Shown: piece by piece, positions 60,025 through 64,000 of the stretch
How positions within the stretch are numbered: the first letter of the stretch is position 1
Layout: each line of letters opens with the position of its first letter
Assembly (NCBI RefSeq): GCF_000186345.1
Contig: NC_014962.1
Span: forward strand, 3,996,450 to 4,060,449
DNA length: 64,000 bases
Direction: 5' to 3'
DNA from: Isosphaera pallida ATCC 43644
GTDB taxonomy: Bacteria; Planctomycetota; Planctomycetia; Isosphaerales; Isosphaeraceae
Notes under the pieces: model-generated
What the model was told of the DNA's origin: nothing
The model's database searches: none
Seen by the model: only the letters and a program-made list of their open reading frames with translations
Made by a program: the position numbers and the translations under genes

Positions 60025-60861
60025 TCACGGATTGAACTGAAAGATTTGATATTGCTGGAAGGAGAGATTAGACAAAAAGAGTGGTGAAACTGAAAGGCGA
60101 ACATATCTTCGGTCCGCAGTGGCGACGGCGACCACGGGCAGCACGGGGCCCACGCCAATTGGCGCGACCGAAAGGCCGCCTGGCACCACGCCACCGGGAA
60201 AACCAAAGCCCACTCCCACGCCGCCTCCAACGAATCCACCGCCGCCCAAACCACCTCCGCCTCCGCCTCCGCCCCCTGCCGGTCCAACCTGAGCGAGAAT
60301 CTCGTCGAACTCCCGACGCAGGCGTTGATTGTGGTCGAGCGCTTCGACGTTGAGGCGACCGGGATCGTCGGCCAGCACCGCTTCAGCGCGGCGACGGCAC
60401 GCCTCCCGCTCCTCACCTTGGGCGGCCACTTCGCGGAACGCCTCTTGGAGGCGGGTCTGAACCCTTCGTCGAGTCGCCTCGTCGATGACCAATTCGCGCA
60501 TCAGTTCCCTCGTCAGGCGAAGCAGGCGAAACGCCTCGCCGGGTTGGCCCGCGCGCGCCCAACCCCGAGCGTCCCGAATAGCCGTTTCTACCAAGCGGTG
60601 AGGATCGCACGACGGATTAAGGGCCAAAGCGGATCGGCCGTTTTTACCCACGTTGAGCTCGAAACAAGGAATCGGCTGGTCATCATCCCGGCCGTCTCCA
60701 ATCCGAGGAGCAGGAATGGGACCAAGCGGCTCCTCGGCCCTTGAAGTCGGGGATCCGAGAACTCCCGATCCCAAGAGGATTCCTAACGACGCGATCGAGA
60801 CCCAGTGGCGAGAGACCCAGCTCCCACCAACGCATTGAGGAGCGTTGATCTTCAATCTCAT
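60025..60861 (-). CDS. exported protein of unknown function, Gly-rich
   Basis: 278-residue protein not assigned to a family. A signal peptide is likely (VSIASLGILLGSGVLGS, cleavage near SRAEE). The mature part has a helical, Arg/Glu-rich middle (residues about 85-190, possibly TPR-like or coiled coil: AGQPGEAFRLLRLTRELMRE). A poly-Gly tract follows (about 195-225), then a hydrophobic beta-rich end with ATADRRYVRLSVSPLFLSNL, a DRRYVR-type segment I associate with planctomycete envelope proteins (memory-based, needs a search). ATG 60861 follows AAGGTGGA. It converges with hrpB, whose stop is 24 bases away. Confidence 0.7.
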   Translation of the reverse strand: MRLKINAPQCVGGSWVSRHWVSIASLGILLGSGVLGSPTSRAEEPLGPIPAPRIGDGRDDDQPIPCFELNVGKNGRSALALNPSCDPHRLVETAIRDARGWARAGQPGEAFRLLRLTRELMRELVIDEATRRRVQTRLQEAFREVAAQGEEREACRRRAEAVLADDPGRLNVEALDHNQRLRREFDEILAQVGPAGGGGGGGGGLGGGGFVGGGVGVGFGFPGGVVPGGLSVAPIGVGPVLPVVAVATADRRYVRLSVSPLFLSNLSFQQYQIFQFNP

Positions 60862-61230
60862 GATGAGGATCCACCTTGAAAACCATGTTGAAATGAGGCG
60901 AGATCAGCGCGGAGGGATGGATGGAACCGCGTGAACGGCGGACTGGTTTTCTGCATCATGACATGACTGCTAGCGCGGCGAAAGGCAGGAGGGGATTCGT
61001 CTCCGCAGCGCGTGGACGCTCGATGAACCATGACCTCGAAGGGTCAATCGAATGATCCGGTAGGGTCGTCAGGTTCGGCGAGGTCCGCGTGACTGGAAGA
61101 CCGGGCCGTTTCTCGACGCGACCGGCTTTGAGACCTCCGGTCGCTCCCGTCGATACCCCGAATGTGCAAGGCGGTAGGCCGACCCGAATGGGTTGTGGTT
61201 CGGCTCGCGCCATCAGGGAGGAACCAATCG
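60862..61230. other. divergent intergenic region, 369 bases
   Basis: Between the leftward Gly-rich protein and the rightward LEPR-XLL protein, so both promoters are expected. Short frames here show no family or ribosome-site support. No RNA gene recognised. Confidence 0.35.
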
Positions 61231-62721
61231 ATGGGTGGAACCGATCGCCGACCTCGGCGCGGCCGGCTGACTCCCGGTGGGGAGTGCTGGCAGTTGGAAC
61301 CCAGGGTAGTGTTGTCCAACGTCGGTCCCCGAGTGGGACCATTTCTGCCGCCTGTGAATCTGTTCATGCCGCCGGGCGTCTCCGGTCCTCGAGCCACGGT
61401 GAGGGGCCTGGGAGCTAACCCCCACAATCAAATCAACCAAACCCTCCGTGAGACGATGGGACCAGGTTTGCCCAAGGTCCAACGTCACGTCGCCTTCTAC
61501 GGAACAGCGATCTTCAGCGAGTTGGGCAACACGGTGCGGGGCAACCCCGCGTTCAACGCACTGCTGAGCCGTCACGACACCTTTCGTCTGCTGCGCTCGG
61601 CGCTGGTTAATGCTGGGATCAGCTTCGGAGGCGGCCTGGCGGATCCCAGTGTCGGGGACTTGGTGGTGACATCCCCACCAAGCACGATTGGTCCCGTAGA
61701 AAACGGAGTCCGTGAAATCACGGTGAATTTCGGCGGCAACACGATCTCGTTCGTGGTGGACGGGGCGATTCCGGTCCAAACCACCGGCAACACGCAAATC
61801 ATGCGGATTCCGCGGGCCAGCCTGGATCAAGTGACGCAGGCATTGTTGGCCAACCAGCAGCGTGGCGCGGGGCGAACCGTCTTCGCGGGGATTGGTGCTG
61901 ACATCCTTGAAGGTCTGCAAACCGCCCGTCCTACCCAAGGGCCATCAGCCCCTGAGAACGTGCCGGGGTTGCGGCTTTACAACCAGGCGTTCCGCAACCA
62001 ACAATCCCCCCTGCCCAACTTCCATCGAACCCCGTTTGCCGAATACATTCGTCTCGCATCGGCCAACCGCCTTTTCGATCTGACTCCCAACCAACGCCAG
62101 CTAATCAACGAACGTTTGAATCAGTTTTACAACACCGTGCGTGATCTCTACCTCGTTGGAGCCTTTAATACTCCCGACCAGCCACCGCTGGATCGCCTGC
62201 CGGCTCCTAATCGACCGCTGGACGGCACCTTGATGGTGTCGATCGGGGCACTGCGCGAGCTTTTCCAGCCTGGGGCTAACAGCCCGACCGGCGAGGACTC
62301 GGTTTTGGGTCTGAATTTGCCCGGCATTGAGGACGTGGGCAACACGTTAGGGTTCCCCGGTCGTCTCGAAGTGGGTTACGTGTTCGATCGCCAAGGCAAC
62401 TTCGGCCTGGCGATCTCCGTCCGCAACCCGCTGACCAACACCATTCCCGGCCTTCAGGAGGCCAACAAGATCGTCGGCGACATCGCGGTGGAAGTTTCCA
62501 ACGCGCGGCACATCCGTGAACTTTCTGGCTATCGGGGGGTCGAGGGGATCACGGTGGGAACCGCGATTTCCGGCGGAATCTTGGCCTCCGACTCCAACGG
62601 GGTTCAAACCTATTCCATTGCCAGCGGCTACGGAGCGGGCCTCGAGTTGGGCGTAGGGGCGCGGTTCACTGAAATCATTCCCTTGGGCAACGTCCTGCAA
62701 CCTCGCTTTGGCAGACGCTGA
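61231..62721 (+). CDS. LEPR-XLL-type exported protein of unknown function
   Basis: 496-residue protein with an N-terminus GGECWQLEPRVVLSN, a good match to the LEPR-XLL segment that marks planctomycete extracellular proteins. It is preceded by an Arg-rich stretch (TDRRPRRGRL), with no classical signal peptide. The rest is Gly/Asn/Pro-rich, beta-like, with NFGGNTISFVVDGAIPV and LEVGYVFDRQGNFGLAISVRN; I recognise no catalytic motif. It lacks the long repeat arrays and dockerin- or cadherin-like modules of most LEPR proteins. ATG 61231 has AGGGAGG about nine bases upstream and is used instead of 61162. A 15-base-pair terminator hairpin follows. Confidence 0.72.
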   Translation: MGGTDRRPRRGRLTPGGECWQLEPRVVLSNVGPRVGPFLPPVNLFMPPGVSGPRATVRGLGANPHNQINQTLRETMGPGLPKVQRHVAFYGTAIFSELGNTVRGNPAFNALLSRHDTFRLLRSALVNAGISFGGGLADPSVGDLVVTSPPSTIGPVENGVREITVNFGGNTISFVVDGAIPVQTTGNTQIMRIPRASLDQVTQALLANQQRGAGRTVFAGIGADILEGLQTARPTQGPSAPENVPGLRLYNQAFRNQQSPLPNFHRTPFAEYIRLASANRLFDLTPNQRQLINERLNQFYNTVRDLYLVGAFNTPDQPPLDRLPAPNRPLDGTLMVSIGALRELFQPGANSPTGEDSVLGLNLPGIEDVGNTLGFPGRLEVGYVFDRQGNFGLAISVRNPLTNTIPGLQEANKIVGDIAVEVSNARHIRELSGYRGVEGITVGTAISGGILASDSNGVQTYSIASGYGAGLELGVGARFTEIIPLGNVLQPRFGRR

Positions 62722-62765
62722 TCACCCCGGGCTTTCGCCGCGCCACGTAACGACCGCAGACCACA

Positions 62766-62806
62766 TTCCACGGTCTTGAAGCCCTCTTCAATTCAAGACC
62801 GTGGAA
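62766..62806. terminator. bidirectional terminator hairpin
   Basis: TTCCACGGTCTTGAA at 62766-62780 is the exact reverse complement of TTCAAGACCGTGGAA at 62792-62806, a perfect 15-base-pair stem with an 11-base loop, between the converging LEPR-XLL and coiled-coil genes. Flanking sequence is only weakly T-rich. Confidence 0.65.
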
Positions 62807-62944
62807 CGTGGAACACCGGTTTGAATGGATTCTCGTTGCAACGGCGTTGACGGGAAAGCGACACGACGTTGGGCCGCGGGATTGAGATGGCGTGAGCGAA
62901 CCGAGTGGAGTCTGCCAAACACTCGCATCGAGAAAAACCAAGGT

Positions 62945-64000
62945 TTAGAAGTCGTCAAACCCCAATTGGTTTAGAGCGGCATCGGTGAGAACGACCCGGG
63001 TCTCTTCAGGAATCTTGGGTTTGTTGGAGGTGTCGCTGGATTCCTCGTCGGGTTTCTTGAGGCGGAGTTGGAGTTTTTCGAGCCGCCGTTCCAACTCGGC
63101 CCGCATCTCGTCGATCGACTCCCGGGTGGTCTTGGCGTCGTTGAGCGTTGAGTTTGGGGTGGCGCGAGCCTGGGCGGCCACCGCGACCGCCGCGGCTCCG
63201 CGTCCCTCGACGGCCGGCTTCGTGGTCATCTCTTCTCTCACCGGTAAGGCCACTGAGGGAGCGGAAACCATCGGAGCGACGGGCGGCATGACGGGATCGG
63301 GCATCGGGGGACTCATCGTAGTCATTGCAACGTTGCGCCCAAACTCCTGATACAACGATTCCCGCTTGGCCGCGGCCATCTGACGGCTCATCTGAGCCAA
63401 CTGCTCCCGCAAACGGTTCACCTCTTGGGATAACGCCGTATTACGTTGAGTCAAGATCTCCACATGTTGTTGGGCTTTCTGGAAAATCTGATTGCCCCGC
63501 GCGACCATTTCATGGTAGCGACGCTCGGCCTCAGCGCGGGACTGATCGCTAAGGTTCTTCTGCTTGAGGAGTTCGTCACGCTGCTGGGCCGCCAGTTGAA
63601 GCTGGCCCCGCAAGCGATCAAGTTCGGCCATCCACTCGACCGAGGCGGCTTGGTTGAGCCGCGACTTGAGTTCGTCCCGTTCCTCGGCCAACGCTTTGCG
63701 GTCGCGGGCCAGGGTTTCGTGGGCCTTGCGTAGTTCCTCCAGTTGCTCGGCGTCGGCCCAGAGGCGTCGGCTTTGCTCGCGGATGACCCGCACGTCGTGC
63801 CTGAGACGATCGCGCTCGGCGGCGGCGGTGTCCAATTCGACCGCCAATTGTCCCAGCTGCACGGCTGAAAGGGAGGTCGTCGGTGCTGTGGAACCAATCT
63901 CGATCGCCGCCGTGTTGCCGACGGAACCGCTCTCGCTCACGCTGTGCTGTAGCTGCTCAAGTCGGTTGACTAAGTCATCCCGTTCGGCTCGAAGGGTTTC
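62945..64000 (-). CDS. coiled-coil protein, truncated by window edge
   Basis: Leftward reading frame that stays open through 64000, so the start lies outside the window. The visible 351 residues begin ETLRAERDDLVNRLEQLQHS. They are heptad-rich over at least 190 residues (DRLRHDVRVIREQSRRLWADAEQ, AEERDELKSRLNQA, YHEMVARGNQIFQKAQQHVE), typical of a long coiled coil, followed by a Pro/Ala/Met-rich linker, a second short coiled coil (RAELERRLEKLQLRLKK) and an acidic end finishing GFDDF. A GTG at 63940 is an internal codon and an unlikely start, since the coiled coil continues upstream of it. The role may be structural, but this cannot be shown. Confidence 0.75.
   Translation of the reverse strand, partial: ETLRAERDDLVNRLEQLQHSVSESGSVGNTAAIEIGSTAPTTSLSAVQLGQLAVELDTAAAERDRLRHDVRVIREQSRRLWADAEQLEELRKAHETLARDRKALAEERDELKSRLNQAASVEWMAELDRLRGQLQLAAQQRDELLKQKNLSDQSRAEAERRYHEMVARGNQIFQKAQQHVEILTQRNTALSQEVNRLREQLAQMSRQMAAAKRESLYQEFGRNVAMTTMSPPMPDPVMPPVAPMVSAPSVALPVREEMTTKPAVEGRGAAAVAVAAQARATPNSTLNDAKTTRESIDEMRAELERRLEKLQLRLKKPDEESSDTSNKPKIPEETRVVLTDAALNQLGFDDF

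Overview
This 64 kb window comes from a planctomycete chromosome, most likely of the family Isosphaeraceae. The basis is the high G+C content, two DUF1559 proteins with pilin-like N-termini, a PVC-type cytochrome with a C-terminal CxxCH domain, LEPR-XLL-type N-termini on exported proteins, an ECF sigma factor next to a large TPR serine/threonine kinase, and an unusually long SecA. The genus (Isosphaera or a close relative) is inference; the 16S rRNA at 45179-46702 would settle it. I see no prophage, transposase, integrase or CRISPR array.

Layout. 0-10 kb: phoU, a 2115-residue alpha-2-macroglobulin-like protein and a GT39-type membrane glycosyltransferase. 10-13.5 kb: a compact run of ridA, an SDR oxidoreductase, an SIS-domain protein and pdxJ, then a Dabb protein. 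13.6-23 kb: exported or respiratory proteins, namely a PVC cytochrome, an RTX/LEPR protein, an FAD/Fe-S dehydrogenase fusion and a beta-propeller-like lipoprotein. 23.3-27 kb: two lipoprotein-to-DUF1559 cassettes pointing outward from a shared intergenic region. 27-36 kb: a membrane-anchored TPR/FG-GAP/ASPIC protein, waaA and secA. 36-44.8 kb: a TPR protein kinase downstream of an ECF sigma factor, and a divergent two-RCK membrane protein without a recognisable K+ filter. 44.8-50.7 kb: a complete linked rRNA operon (promoter, leader, 16S, tRNA-free spacer, 23S, 5S, terminator hairpin). 50.8-55.8 kb: uvrB-nadC-birA-ubiA-like, tightly packed. 56-64 kb: a HEAT/TPR protein, hrpB, two exported proteins of unknown function and a coiled-coil protein running off the right edge.

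How it fits together. The rRNA operon has a strong sigma70-type promoter with an upstream A-rich element, boxA-like sites before both 16S and 23S, and a 23S processing stalk that I could pair base by base. Much of the rest serves the cell envelope: SecA for export, WaaA for Kdo addition to lipid A, and many secreted or lipid-anchored proteins. The least described items are the mirrored lipoprotein/DUF1559 cassettes, the multiplied helical-wing-like units in SecA, the filterless two-RCK membrane protein and the orphan LEPR-XLL protein at 61231-62721. No single locus is a clear new defence or biosynthetic system.
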